The translations under genes were made by a program, and so were the position numbers. Positions 10,304 through 19,680 of a stretch of 64,000 nucleotides of DNA are shown here, piece after piece. The DNA comes from Ascidiaceihabitans sp. (GTDB taxonomy: Bacteria > Pseudomonadota > Alphaproteobacteria > Rhodobacterales > Rhodobacteraceae). The notes beneath the pieces were generated by a model, which was given only the letters and a program-made list of their open reading frames with translations, was not told where the DNA came from and searched no databases. Within the stretch, counting starts at the first letter, position 1; the number at the start of each line of letters is the position of its first letter. The DNA is taken from NCBI GenBank assembly GCA_028825475.1, contig JAPKAB010000007.1, positions 34,163 to 98,162 on the forward strand, written 5' to 3'.

Positions 10304-11397
10304 CAGTTGCCTCCCTTACGCAGGGCAAGGAATATGCGTTCCAATGGCATACGTACCATATTGTCCAGCGCGCCTGTGAACAGGATAACCAGCGCTTGGA
10401 TCACGACGATTAACTCGCGTGGAATGCTGGTCCACAATGCCAACTCGGCACCGCCTTGGTATAGAAAACCAAACAAGATGGCAGCGATGAAAACGCCCAA
10501 AGGATGACTGCGACCCATCAAGGCGACAGCGATCCCGATAAAGCCTGCACCCTCAGTCGCGTTCAAAACCAAACGTTCTGCTTCGCCCATGACGTTGTTG
10601 ATCGCCATCATACCCGCCAATGCACCAGAGATGATCATAGCTATCATTGTAATTTTCACAGGTGAAATGCCGGCATACTTTGCAGCACTTTCTGAATGAC
10701 CATAGGCACGAATTTCATACCCAAGTTTCGTGCGCCAGATCAGCAACCAAATCAATACGCAGGCGACAATTGCCACTAACAGGGAAACGTTTGCTGGGGC
10801 TGCTTTTGAAAAGCTAATGCCAATGGGAGCCAAGATGTCGTGCAGAGTTGGCAAATGAACAGCTTCGGGGAAGCGTGCGGTTGCAGGGTCCATTGCACCT
10901 TTAGGACGCAGCACGTTTACGAGCATATAATTCAGTACCGCGGCTGCGATGAAGTTGAACATAATAGTCGTAATAACGATGTGACTGCCGCGCTTTGCTT
11001 GCAGATATGCAGGAACTGCAGCCCAAATCGCACCAAATGCACCGGCCAAAACAATCGCCCCAAGCAGGCCAAGCGACCAATGGGGCCATGGGATGAACAG
11101 ACAGGCAAGCGCTACGCCTAAACCACCCAACATGGCCTGGCCTTCGCCGCCAATGTTGAACAACCGGGCGTGAAAGGCGACGGAGACAGCGAGGCCTGTA
11201 AACATAAAGTTGGTTGCGTAATAAAGAGTGTAACCCCAGCCATAGGTACTGCCCAATGCGCCGTCGATCATCAATTTCAATGCTGCAATCGGATCTTCAC
11301 CAATGGCAAGGATTACCAACCCAGATAGGATTGCCGCCAACAGCAGTGAGATCAGTGGCACAAGAACGACCTCGGCCCATTTTGGCATTACGTCCAT
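10303..11397 (-). CDS. ABC transporter permease (BMP/nucleoside-type)
   Basis: LFNIGGEGQAMLGGLG, SAAKYAGISPVKITMIAMIISGALAG. Confidence 0.9.
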   Translation of the reverse strand: MDVMPKWAEVVLVPLISLLLAAILSGLVILAIGEDPIAALKLMIDGALGSTYGWGYTLYYATNFMFTGLAVSVAFHARLFNIGGEGQAMLGGLGVALACLFIPWPHWSLGLLGAIVLAGAFGAIWAAVPAYLQAKRGSHIVITTIMFNFIAAAVLNYMLVNVLRPKGAMDPATARFPEAVHLPTLHDILAPIGISFSKAAPANVSLLVAIVACVLIWLLIWRTKLGYEIRAYGHSESAAKYAGISPVKITMIAMIISGALAGMMAINNVMGEAERLVLNATEGAGFIGIAVALMGRSHPLGVFIAAILFGFLYQGGAELALWTSIPRELIVVIQALVILFTGALDNMVRMPLERIFLALRKGGN

Positions 11398-11398
11398 C

Positions 11399-12931
11399 TT
11401 ACGTCTCCACACCGGCCATCATCAGGCCCAGTTCTTTTTCGTCGGTTTCGCCAGCTGCACGTTCGCCCATAATGTGACCGTCAAACATAACGGCGACGCG
11501 GTCTGCAAGGGACAAGATCTCCTCCAACTCCACACTGACCAATAGAATGGCTTTGCCTTGATCGCGCAGGGCAACAATCTGTTGGTGGATGAATTCGATT
11601 GCGCCGATGTCTACGCCGCGTGTCGGCTGGCCGATCAGTAACAGATCGGGGTTACGTTCGATTTCACGTGCCAGAACAATCTTTTGCTGATTGCCGCCAC
11701 TAAAATTTTTGGCAGCCAGGCGTGGGTTCGGAGGGCGCACATCGAAACGCTCCATCTTTTCCTCAGTGTCTTGGCGAATGGCGGCATTGTTGATGAAGAT
11801 GCCGGATTGATAGGCGGGATCGTCGTGGTACCCAAACGCAGTATTCTCCCACGCTGAATAGTCCATAATCAGACCTTCGCGTTGGCGATCTTCGGGCACA
11901 TGGGCAATGCCGCGGGCGCGACGTGTTTTGCCGTCTGAGTATTTACCAGTGAGGTCGATCGCTTCGCCGTTTAGTGTCACCGATCCGGTGCCGTCGGCGT
12001 AACCGCCCAACACTTCAAGCAGTTCAGATTGGCCGTTGCCCGCGACGCCTGCGATACCAAGAATTTCACCAGCGCGTACATTTAGGCTAATGCTTTTGAG
12101 GCGTTCAACGCCTTGTTCATCGACCACACGCAAGTTTTGCACATCTAAAACAACATCACCAAGTGTTGGCGGAGTTTTGTCCACTTGCAACAGAACCTTG
12201 CGGCCAACCATCAATTCAGCCAATTCTTCAGGGCTGGTATCTGCGGTCTTAACCGTCGCGGTCATCTCACCGCGGCGCATCACGCTGACGGTGTCTGTGG
12301 CTTCCATAATTTCGCGCAGTTTGTGCGTGATAAGGATGATGGTTTTGCCTTCTGCACGCAAACGACCAAGAATACGGAACAACTGATCCGCCTCTGACGG
12401 TGTCAGAACGCCTGTGGGTTCATCAAGGATAAGAATATCGGCCTGACGATAGAGGGCCTTCAATATCTCAACACGCTGTTGCATCCCCACGCCGATCTCT
12501 TCGATCAAGGCATCAGGATCAACGTTCAATTCGTATTCAGCAGCCAGCTCAAGCAAGGATTTGCGTGCTTTGGCAAGGCTGGGTTTTAACAAACGACCAT
12601 CCTCAGCACCAAGGATGATATTCTCAAGGACGGTGAAGTTTTCAACCAGTTTAAAGTGCTGGAACACCATACCAATACCCGCAGCAATTGCTGCTTGGCT
12701 GTCTGGAATTTCGGTCTTCTGGCCACCAATGAAAATCTCACCCTTATCGGCTTTGTAAAAGCCATAAAGGATAGACATCAATGTTGATTTACCTGCGCCA
12801 TTTTCGCCGATGATCCCGTGGATCGTACCGGGCATAACGCGGATGGAAATGTCTTTGTTCGCTTGGACGGGGCCAAAGGCTTTTGAAATGCCTTTTAACT
12901 CAATCGCAGGCGCTGTCGTGTCGTTGTTCAA
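11399..12931 (-). CDS. ABC transporter ATP-binding protein, tandem NBD (BMP/nucleoside-type)
   Basis: Walker A GENGAGKST, two ABC domains, FSGGNQQKIVLAREI. Confidence 0.93.
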   Translation of the reverse strand: MNNDTTAPAIELKGISKAFGPVQANKDISIRVMPGTIHGIIGENGAGKSTLMSILYGFYKADKGEIFIGGQKTEIPDSQAAIAAGIGMVFQHFKLVENFTVLENIILGAEDGRLLKPSLAKARKSLLELAAEYELNVDPDALIEEIGVGMQQRVEILKALYRQADILILDEPTGVLTPSEADQLFRILGRLRAEGKTIILITHKLREIMEATDTVSVMRRGEMTATVKTADTSPEELAELMVGRKVLLQVDKTPPTLGDVVLDVQNLRVVDEQGVERLKSISLNVRAGEILGIAGVAGNGQSELLEVLGGYADGTGSVTLNGEAIDLTGKYSDGKTRRARGIAHVPEDRQREGLIMDYSAWENTAFGYHDDPAYQSGIFINNAAIRQDTEEKMERFDVRPPNPRLAAKNFSGGNQQKIVLAREIERNPDLLLIGQPTRGVDIGAIEFIHQQIVALRDQGKAILLVSVELEEILSLADRVAVMFDGHIMGERAAGETDEKELGLMMAGVET

Positions 12932-13281
12932 CTAGGCTCTCCCATGCCTGCGTATCCCACGATGCGCGCAATTTTTCCATCTTTGATATCGATGAAGTAT
13001 TGGCCGCGCTGTGCTGGCATGTTGGGCATTCCAAATTCGACAGTTGCGCGTGCGCTGCCGTCGCGTTCTGAAATGTTTACGACCTTGGCCTCGGCACCAG
13101 GGGCCATTTCAGCAAACATTTTGATGTAGTTGATATAGTCGTCGCGGTCCGTGATCGGCGCAGGTGTCCGTGGATCGCTATAGCAAAAATCTGGGCCGAT
13201 GGCTGCGTCAGTTGCGGATGCGCGCTCGTCGGCGGTGGGTGCGCCCCAAGCCGAGAAGAGTGTGTTTATACATTCGGTCAT
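12928..13281 (-). CDS. NTF2/SnoaL-like small protein
   Basis: 117 aa MTECINTLFSAWGAPTADERASATDAAIGPDFCYSDPRTPAPITDRDDYINYIKMFAEMAPG...; SnoaL-like pattern. Confidence 0.6.
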   Translation of the reverse strand: MTECINTLFSAWGAPTADERASATDAAIGPDFCYSDPRTPAPITDRDDYINYIKMFAEMAPGAEAKVVNISERDGSARATVEFGMPNMPAQRGQYFIDIKDGKIARIVGYAGMGEPS

Positions 13282-13316
13282 GGCTTGGGGCTTTCTTTTG
13301 GTACGTTACGGTTTGA

Positions 13317-14312
13317 TTAGAACGTTAGTGCTGGGCAGCTGTCGTCTGACATGTAGTCATGTACGGCAATCTCTCCTGAAGCGATCTGTGTAGAGGCGGC
13401 TTCAACAGAAGCTTTCATTTCAGCTGTTACGAGGGACGCGTTGTGTTCGTCCATTGCATAGCCCACGCCACCGTTTGCTAGACCCATGACCGAAAAGCCA
13501 GTTTCCATGTCAACACCGTCTGTGAATGCAGAGAATACAGCATTGTCGACGCGCTTAAGCATTGATGTCAAAACTTGACCTGAGTGTAGGTAGTTTTGGT
13601 TTGAATCAACGCCGATTGAGAGAATTTTCTCATCCGCAGCAGTTTGCAATACGCCAACGCCTGTGCCGCCAGCAGCAGCAAATACAACGTCAGAACCTTG
13701 GCTGATTTGTGCTTTGGTGATCTCAGAACCTTTTACCGGGTCATTCCATGCGGCACCGGTTGTACCGGTCATGTTGGAAATCACTGTCGCGTCTGGGTTC
13801 ACTGCTTTTACGCCTTGTGCGTAGCCACAAGCAAAACGACGGATCAATGGGATGTCCATGCCGCCAACGAAGGATACTGTGCCAGATTTGGACGCTTGCG
13901 CGGCCATCATGCCAACAAGGTATGAACCTTCGTGCTCGTTGAAGACAACAGAGCGCACGTTTGGCGCATCAACAACCATATCGATGATTGTGAATTTTGT
14001 GTCTGGGTAATCAGCAGCTACTTGGCCCAATGCGTCACCGAATGCGAAACCAGCCATTACGATCGGGTTTGCGCCAGCTTCAGCAAAGCGACGAAGCGCT
14101 TGCTCACGTTGTGCGTCTGATTGCAGTTCGATCTCAGCGAACTTGCCGCCAGTCTCTTCTGCCCAACGTTGCGCGCCGGAAAAGGCAGCTTCGTTGAATG
14201 ATTTGTCAAATTTACCACCAAGGTCAAAAATCAATGCTGGGTCGGCAGCTGCGGCACCAGCCGTCAATGCGATACCGGCGGCAGCGCCAAGGAATGTATG
14301 CATAAGTTTCAT
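13317..14312 (-). CDS. BMP-family ABC transporter substrate-binding protein
   Basis: Signal peptide MKLMHTFLGAAAGIALTAGAAAADPALIFDLGGKFDKSFNEAAF...; GSYLVGMMAA. Confidence 0.93.
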   Translation of the reverse strand: MKLMHTFLGAAAGIALTAGAAAADPALIFDLGGKFDKSFNEAAFSGAQRWAEETGGKFAEIELQSDAQREQALRRFAEAGANPIVMAGFAFGDALGQVAADYPDTKFTIIDMVVDAPNVRSVVFNEHEGSYLVGMMAAQASKSGTVSFVGGMDIPLIRRFACGYAQGVKAVNPDATVISNMTGTTGAAWNDPVKGSEITKAQISQGSDVVFAAAGGTGVGVLQTAADEKILSIGVDSNQNYLHSGQVLTSMLKRVDNAVFSAFTDGVDMETGFSVMGLANGGVGYAMDEHNASLVTAEMKASVEAASTQIASGEIAVHDYMSDDSCPALTF

Positions 14313-14503
14313 CAGGTTATTCTCCCACGTTTTGTTTTGGGACCGCCAGTACTGGGGAGTGAACCATTTTGATTTACCCGCTCGGCCCATCGTAAGCATG
14401 CAGAATGCTTAGATCAGATTCAAATTAGGCCGTAGTGGGCAGGCCGGGTCAACCGCTTTTTCTACCATGACGCAAGGTATAGAGGGATTCTTGTGCTCTG
14501 GCG

Positions 14504-14908
14504 CTATTTCAGGGCTATACGCATGACGATTGCGTCCACGGAATCGCCTAAATCTCGGGCATAATAGGCAGAACGGCGTGCGACTTCTGCGAATCCATGC
14601 ACTGTGTAAAGATGTTTGGCCGCATCGTTTTCTGAGGCGACTTCTAGGAATGCCTCGTCTGCATCTACGGATGACATCCACTTTGACATCAACGTACCAC
14701 CAGCGCCTTTGCCTTGGGCGTCAGGGTGAACTGCTATGGTCAAAAGTTCTGCTTCGCCTGCAATGACTTGGACCAAGGCGAAACCCTGTGGGCAGGTAAA
14801 GAGATGGGTGTGTTTGTTGCGCAGAAGGTCTTCAAATTCTTGGGCCGACCATGGGCGGGACATGGTGAATGCGGCACTGTGAATTTCGCTTAACTCATTG
14901 GGCGTCAT
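14504..14908 (-). CDS. rimI: GNAT acetyltransferase, probable ribosomal protein S18 alanine N-acetyltransferase
   Basis: VIAGEAELLTIAVHPDAQGKGAGGTLM; overlaps tsaB. Confidence 0.8.
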   Translation of the reverse strand: MTPNELSEIHSAAFTMSRPWSAQEFEDLLRNKHTHLFTCPQGFALVQVIAGEAELLTIAVHPDAQGKGAGGTLMSKWMSSVDADEAFLEVASENDAAKHLYTVHGFAEVARRSAYYARDLGDSVDAIVMRIALK

Positions 14909-15489
14909 GACAAAATCGTAGGTGCTGCGATTTTGGATGGGGCCGCATCGGGGACCTTGAGATAATAAGGGGCAGGCGCGAGGGTTGGGTTTGGAAAACG
15001 TGCGTGTGCAGCCAATGCAATGCTGGCCGCAAGTGCGTCTGGGGTTGGATCGAGCGGGATAGAATATCCTTTGGATTCAAACGCTTCACCAGAAATCAAT
15101 GCCGCGCCAGAGGCGTCGCGGACATAACGTTGTTCACGGGGGGCCGCGATACTGTGGACCGCCGCGGATGGGTCCAGAATGGCGCGTTGTTCAAAGCCGT
15201 TCACGCCGTAGGCTGGGATGCCAAGGCCAAGGGCAAGACCGCGTGCGGCTGACACGCCGATGCGGATACCGGTGAAGTTACCGGGACCGGTTCCAACGGC
15301 AAGTGCATCAAGGTCCGCGTAGGCAAGCCCATGTAATTGCAGCAGTTCTTCGAGGAGAAACATCAGCCGCTCTGCTTGGCCTTTTTTCATTTCTTCAACG
15401 GTTTGGGTGATGACAGCGTCACCCGACAACAAAGCGGCGGCGCAATATGGGCCGGAGGTGTCAAAGGCAAGGATGAGAGGTTTTTCCAC
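14905..15489 (-). CDS. tsaB: tRNA threonylcarbamoyladenosine biosynthesis protein TsaB
   Basis: LAFDTSGPYCAAALL, AVGTGPGNFTGIRIGVSAARGLALG. Confidence 0.92.
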   Translation of the reverse strand: MEKPLILAFDTSGPYCAAALLSGDAVITQTVEEMKKGQAERLMFLLEELLQLHGLAYADLDALAVGTGPGNFTGIRIGVSAARGLALGLGIPAYGVNGFEQRAILDPSAAVHSIAAPREQRYVRDASGAALISGEAFESKGYSIPLDPTPDALAASIALAAHARFPNPTLAPAPYYLKVPDAAPSKIAAPTILS

Positions 15490-15521
15490 TTAACAACCAC
15501 CTTTCTGGGGCAGGGCTGTAA

Positions 15522-15550
15522 AACAAGAAAACCGCCCAGATTTGGACGGT
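15522..15550 (-). terminator. Putative intrinsic terminator of the nfuA-like gene
   Basis: Minus strand ACCGTCCAAATCTGGGCGGTTTTCTTGTTTT. Confidence 0.55.
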
Positions 15551-15582
15551 GATCTTAAATTATTATCTTTTAAAAACATGAC

Positions 15583-16146
15583 TTAAACGGCGACTGGGCG
15601 CACTTCGGTCACTTCTGGGATGTAGTGGCGCAGCAGGTTTTCGATGCCCATTTTCAACGTCAAAGTGGACGATGGGCAACCGGCACATGCGCCTTGCATA
15701 TGAAGGTAAACAACACCGCGATCAAAGCCGTGGAATGTGATGTCACCGCCGTCTTGGGCCACGGCAGGACGCACGCGGCTGTCGAGCAGCTCTTTGATCT
15801 GACCAACGATTGCGCCGTCTTCACCTGTGTGTTCGGCGTGACCAGATGCAGGTTGGTGATCGCCAGACATAACAGGGCTACCGGATTGAAAATGCTCCAT
15901 AATCGCACCAAGCAATGCTGGTTTGATATGATCCCAATCGACGGCATCCGCCTTTGTCACTGTTACAAAATCGGTGCCAAAGAACACGCCACTCACGCCT
16001 TCAACTGCGAAAATGCGTTGGGCAAGAGGGGAGGCGTCGCTGGTGTCTGCTGTTGGGAAATCTGCAGTGCCCATTTCCAAAACGGTCTGGCCCGGCAAGA
16101 ATTTTAGTGTTGCTGGGTTCGGTGTGGATTCTGTTTGAATGAACAT
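15583..16146 (-). CDS. NifU-family Fe-S scaffold/carrier protein (NfuA-like)
   Basis: MFIQTESTPNPATLKFLPG N-terminus and CAGCPSSTLTLKMGIENLL. Confidence 0.93.
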   Translation of the reverse strand: MFIQTESTPNPATLKFLPGQTVLEMGTADFPTADTSDASPLAQRIFAVEGVSGVFFGTDFVTVTKADAVDWDHIKPALLGAIMEHFQSGSPVMSGDHQPASGHAEHTGEDGAIVGQIKELLDSRVRPAVAQDGGDITFHGFDRGVVYLHMQGACAGCPSSTLTLKMGIENLLRHYIPEVTEVRPVAV

Positions 16147-16236
16147 ATTAATGCCTCCTCGGGGTTGCTATTGATATGCGGTCTGATGCCCCCCAAGTCA
16201 AGGTTTGGAATCATTCTAAGTTGGCTGGGTCGGTGG

Positions 16237-16426
16237 GTTAACGCACAGTGCGTTGGCATTTATGCGCGAAACTGTGCAGTTGGCCCTATGATCTGTACAG
16301 TTTGTGCCGTGTAGAATCCGTGTTTTGGGGCGGTTTTGGGCGAACTGCACAGTTTGGAGCCTGAATTGTACAGTTTCAGAACCAGAGGGGCGTTAGCGAT
16401 TTGTTAAGTTTCGGGTTTTGTTAACG
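16237..16426. repeat. 190-bp intergenic element, copy A (four CTGTRCAG-like palindromes between GTTAACG boxes)
   Basis: GTTAACG at 16237, ctgtgcag 16272, ctgtacag 16293, ctgcacag 16345, ttgtacag 16366, gttaag 16403, gttaacg 16420; ungapped match to 58023-58212. Confidence 0.75.
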
Positions 16427-16468
16427 TTTGTGGGGGACGATTAACTGTTGGTTAGGGAAACTCCATTT

Positions 16469-16522
16469 CGTAGGGCGGGATTTATCCCGCCAAGCCATCG
16501 ACGGGGTGAACCCTGCCCTACG
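16469..16522. repeat. REP-like palindromic element
   Basis: CGTAGGGCGGGATTTATCCCGCC...GGGGTGAACCCTGCCCTACG; inverted-repeat ends CGTAGGGCGGG / CCCTGCCCTACG with nested hairpin. Confidence 0.6.
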
Positions 16523-16538
16523 CTTAATGAAGCTATTT

Positions 16539-17210
16539 TCAAGCTTCTTCGTATGTCCAGTAGACAAGACCGCTTAGATTGGCGCCAATCAATCGCTCGC
16601 CCAACGCGTTAGAAAACATGAATGGACCAGCATTCTTAATATCGTGCCACATGTGTCGGCCACCAATTTTACTGGTTGAATACACCTTACGATCAAGGCT
16701 CTTGTCCCGTTTTTGGTAATCAGGACTTTCTTCAACAGAGGTGGATTTGTAACGGCCACGCTCATCAAGCGGCGGAACACATAACGTCTCGTGCAACGTA
16801 GAAATCCGTTGGCAGATGACCATGAAATAGCCCTCACCGATCACCTCTGTGCCCTTGCTGTTGTAATACGTCATTGGGAAAAATTGATGTACGTCAGGTT
16901 CAAACTCCTCGACGATATCCTTGAAGGTTTGACATACCAAATCCAAAGAACCCGCGAAATTATTTACATCGAGCAATTTGGCACGCGAAATCGGTGGACC
17001 AGTACGTCTTAATTTAGTCGGCATATGATCGGGGTTAACTGCGCGACCGACATGCCAAGATGATTTCATAATCGGCCCGCCGTCATCAGGGGTCAAATCG
17101 GCGACTTTCACGTCGAGAAATGAGCCGTCCATCTCCTGAAACGTATTAGACGGAAGCCCCATCAAAGAGGGGTCATAGTCCGTATTCCCGCCACCCATTT
17201 CATATGCCAT
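16539..17210 (-). CDS. Imm11/DUF1629-like protein (putative immunity protein)
   Basis: Pattern SLDLVCQTFKDIVEEFEPDVHQFFPMTYYNSKGTEVIGEGYFMVICQRIS resembles DUF1629-type proteins. Confidence 0.5.
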   Translation of the reverse strand: MAYEMGGGNTDYDPSLMGLPSNTFQEMDGSFLDVKVADLTPDDGGPIMKSSWHVGRAVNPDHMPTKLRRTGPPISRAKLLDVNNFAGSLDLVCQTFKDIVEEFEPDVHQFFPMTYYNSKGTEVIGEGYFMVICQRISTLHETLCVPPLDERGRYKSTSVEESPDYQKRDKSLDRKVYSTSKIGGRHMWHDIKNAGPFMFSNALGERLIGANLSGLVYWTYEEA

Positions 17211-17362
17211 CAGTTCGTATCCTTTTGTGGTTAGTTAAACGCAAGCAAGGGCATGCCCATTGCGCTTATTCTACCTAGGGTACGAGTTTGGCTAAATGAT
17301 GACGGGCCCAACTTTTCTCATTCGGAAGTTGCCAACAAAAAAGGCGAACCCAAAAGCCGGCC

Positions 17363-17818
17363 TTATGTAATCGCTTCAAGCTTTTCTTTGGTGATGTCGC
17401 CGGGGACGATTGTGATTGGGATCGGCAATGTGCCCGCGCTTTTTGTCAGTTGGGTCACAAGAGGGCCGGGGCCTTTGTTGCCGACGCCGGCACCCAGAAC
17501 CAGCACACCCACTTCAGGGTCGTCGGCGATTTGCGCGATGATTTCTGTGACGGCTTCGCCCTCACGGATCACCAGTTCAGGATCGACCTGTTGTTTGTCG
17601 CGCATCCATTTTGCAAAGACTTCGAAATGCGCATTGATGCGATCACGCGCTTCTTCGCGCATCACGGCTCCAACGCCAATCCAGTGATTGAACTCGTCTG
17701 GCGGAATCACCGCTAGAACCTCGACGCCGCCACCCGTGTGGGCAGCCCGCAGTGCGGCGAAACGCATTGCGTTCAAACATTCTTGGCTGTCATCCAGCAC
17801 GACCAGAAACTTACGCAT
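17363..17818 (-). CDS. Universal stress protein (UspA family)
   Basis: MRKFLVVLDDSQECLNAMRFAALRAAHTGGGVEVLAVIPP...DPEVGVLVLGAGVGNKGPGPLV. Confidence 0.88.
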   Translation of the reverse strand: MRKFLVVLDDSQECLNAMRFAALRAAHTGGGVEVLAVIPPDEFNHWIGVGAVMREEARDRINAHFEVFAKWMRDKQQVDPELVIREGEAVTEIIAQIADDPEVGVLVLGAGVGNKGPGPLVTQLTKSAGTLPIPITIVPGDITKEKLEAIT

Positions 17819-17923
17819 GATATTCTCCATTCAACACGGTGATTGTGGCGCAGTGCGCGGGGTGTGGCAACGCAATTGAGCGAAGATGTTAGATTTTCTT
17901 TTGGGTCAGGTGTTTACGGGCGG

Positions 17924-18787
17924 TTAGCCGCCGCTGACGGCCCAATCCCAATACATTTCGCGCACCTGATTTGTGGTTTTCCCGATTTCATATTGGGTAT
18001 CGTCAAAGGCCGTGACAGGCGTGATTTTCATCATATTACCTGTTAGGAACACCTCGTCTGCGTCATGGAAATCCTCGAATGTGAGCGTCTTTTCATGCAC
18101 CGTCATACCGTTTTCACGCATGTGTTTCATGTGGCGCGCACGGGTGATGCCCGCAAGGAATGTGCCGTTGGCAATTGGGGTGAACACCTCGCCGTCCTTC
18201 ACCATGAAGACGTTGGCGCTGGCGGTTTCGGCCACGTTGCCTGACGCATCCGCGACCAGTGCGTTTTTGAACCCTTTGCTGCGCGCTTCGGCGATCATGC
18301 GGGCGTTGTTGGGGTAAAGACAGCCCGCTTTTGCATTCACCACGTTGTCGGCCAGAACGGGACGGCGGAACCGTGTCTGGGTCAATGTGGTGGATGCATT
18401 TTGCGGGGCCATTGGGATCTGTTCAAGGCAGATGGCAAAACCGGTTTCATCTTGGCTGGGCAATATCCCGGTGTCGTCACCGATGGTGGCCCAGTACATG
18501 GGGCGGATGTAGACGGCCGCAGTAGGGTCATATGATTTCAGCCGGTCATGAATTGCGTTGACCATATCGTTTGGGTCCATCGTGGGCGCGATCATCAATG
18601 CTTTGGCGGATCGGTTGATCCGTTCGCAGTGGGTCAGCAGGTCTGGTGTCACGCCATCAAAATAGCGTGCGCCGTCAAACACAGTGGTGCCCAACCATGA
18701 CCCGTGGTCGGCGGCCCGCATGATGGGTTTGTCCTCATTGTGCCATGCACCCTCAAAGTAGGTTTTGATGTTTGTACCAGTGGCCAC
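17924..18787 (-). CDS. ilvE: Branched-chain amino acid aminotransferase (probable GTG start)
   Basis: TNIKTYFEGAWHNEDKPIMRAADHGSWLGTTVFDGARYF; ETASANVFMVKDG; GTG at 18787 preceded by GGGAGA. Confidence 0.85.
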   Translation of the reverse strand: MATGTNIKTYFEGAWHNEDKPIMRAADHGSWLGTTVFDGARYFDGVTPDLLTHCERINRSAKALMIAPTMDPNDMVNAIHDRLKSYDPTAAVYIRPMYWATIGDDTGILPSQDETGFAICLEQIPMAPQNASTTLTQTRFRRPVLADNVVNAKAGCLYPNNARMIAEARSKGFKNALVADASGNVAETASANVFMVKDGEVFTPIANGTFLAGITRARHMKHMRENGMTVHEKTLTFEDFHDADEVFLTGNMMKITPVTAFDDTQYEIGKTTNQVREMYWDWAVSGG

Positions 18788-18960
18788 GCGTTTTCTCCCG
18801 TTGTCTGAGGCTGAGTTTATCAATGTTGCCTCATATAGGAAGGCCCTATTGGTGTGACTTGGGCGGTGGCTTGCACGCTCGGACATAAGTACGTGAACAG
18901 GGGTGTAAGAGGGCGGGTTGAATGGTAAGATGGCGTTGAGTTTTTTACTTTGAGGTTTGT

Positions 18961-19677
18961 ATGTTTCTGAGAATTGCGCTTGGATTGGGTGTGCTTGGGC
19001 TGGTTGCGGCATGTGATGTGGTACCGACCGCGGATACAAACACAGGTGCCGCACCTTTGGTGGCGACGACCTCTGGGTTCAGTTCAGTGGCACAGGCCCA
19101 ACGGGCCTTTGCACGCGTGGCAACCACAATGGAGCCTGTGATTGAACGGGAGTGCCGCGCCAAAACGACTGGATTGGATTGTGATTTCCGGATCGTCATT
19201 GATGGCAACCCAAACAGTCCAGCCAACGCCTATCAAACACTGGATGCCAACAAGCGCCCTATTATTGCCTTTACGCAAAAGTTGATTTTGGGTGCGGGCA
19301 ATGCGGATGAATTGGCGTTTGTCATGGGGCATGAGGGTGCGCACCACATTCTGAATCACATTGGGCGTCAAAAGCAGAACTCTGTCGCCGGGGCTGTTAT
19401 TTTGGGCGGTCTTGCAACCTTATCGGGTGCGGCACCAGCCAGCGTTGAAGAGGCTGTGAAGCTGGGCGCTCAGGTTGGGGCGCGTGGGTATTCCAAGGAT
19501 TTTGAGCTTGAGGCGGATTACCTTGGAGCAAAATTGACGGCCTTGGGTGGGTATTCACCTGTGATTGGGTCCGAGTTTATCAAACGCATTCCTGATCCGG
19601 GTGATCGTTTCCTTGGCACCCATCCGTCCAACGATGAACGCCTGCAAGTCGTGCAAAAAGCGCTGTCTGAGATTTAA
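18961..19677 (+). CDS. M48-family metallopeptidase, lipoprotein
   Basis: Lipobox LVAAC; zinc motif HEGAH (MGHEGAHHIL); FELEADYLG. Confidence 0.9.
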   Translation: MFLRIALGLGVLGLVAACDVVPTADTNTGAAPLVATTSGFSSVAQAQRAFARVATTMEPVIERECRAKTTGLDCDFRIVIDGNPNSPANAYQTLDANKRPIIAFTQKLILGAGNADELAFVMGHEGAHHILNHIGRQKQNSVAGAVILGGLATLSGAAPASVEEAVKLGAQVGARGYSKDFELEADYLGAKLTALGGYSPVIGSEFIKRIPDPGDRFLGTHPSNDERLQVVQKALSEI

Positions 19678-19680
19678 GCA

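Noticed and set aside
16403-16424. TTAA...TTAA pair as a CtrA binding site
   Set aside because: Spacing is TTAA-N13-TTAA, not the TTAA-N7-TTAA of CtrA; similar in copy B.
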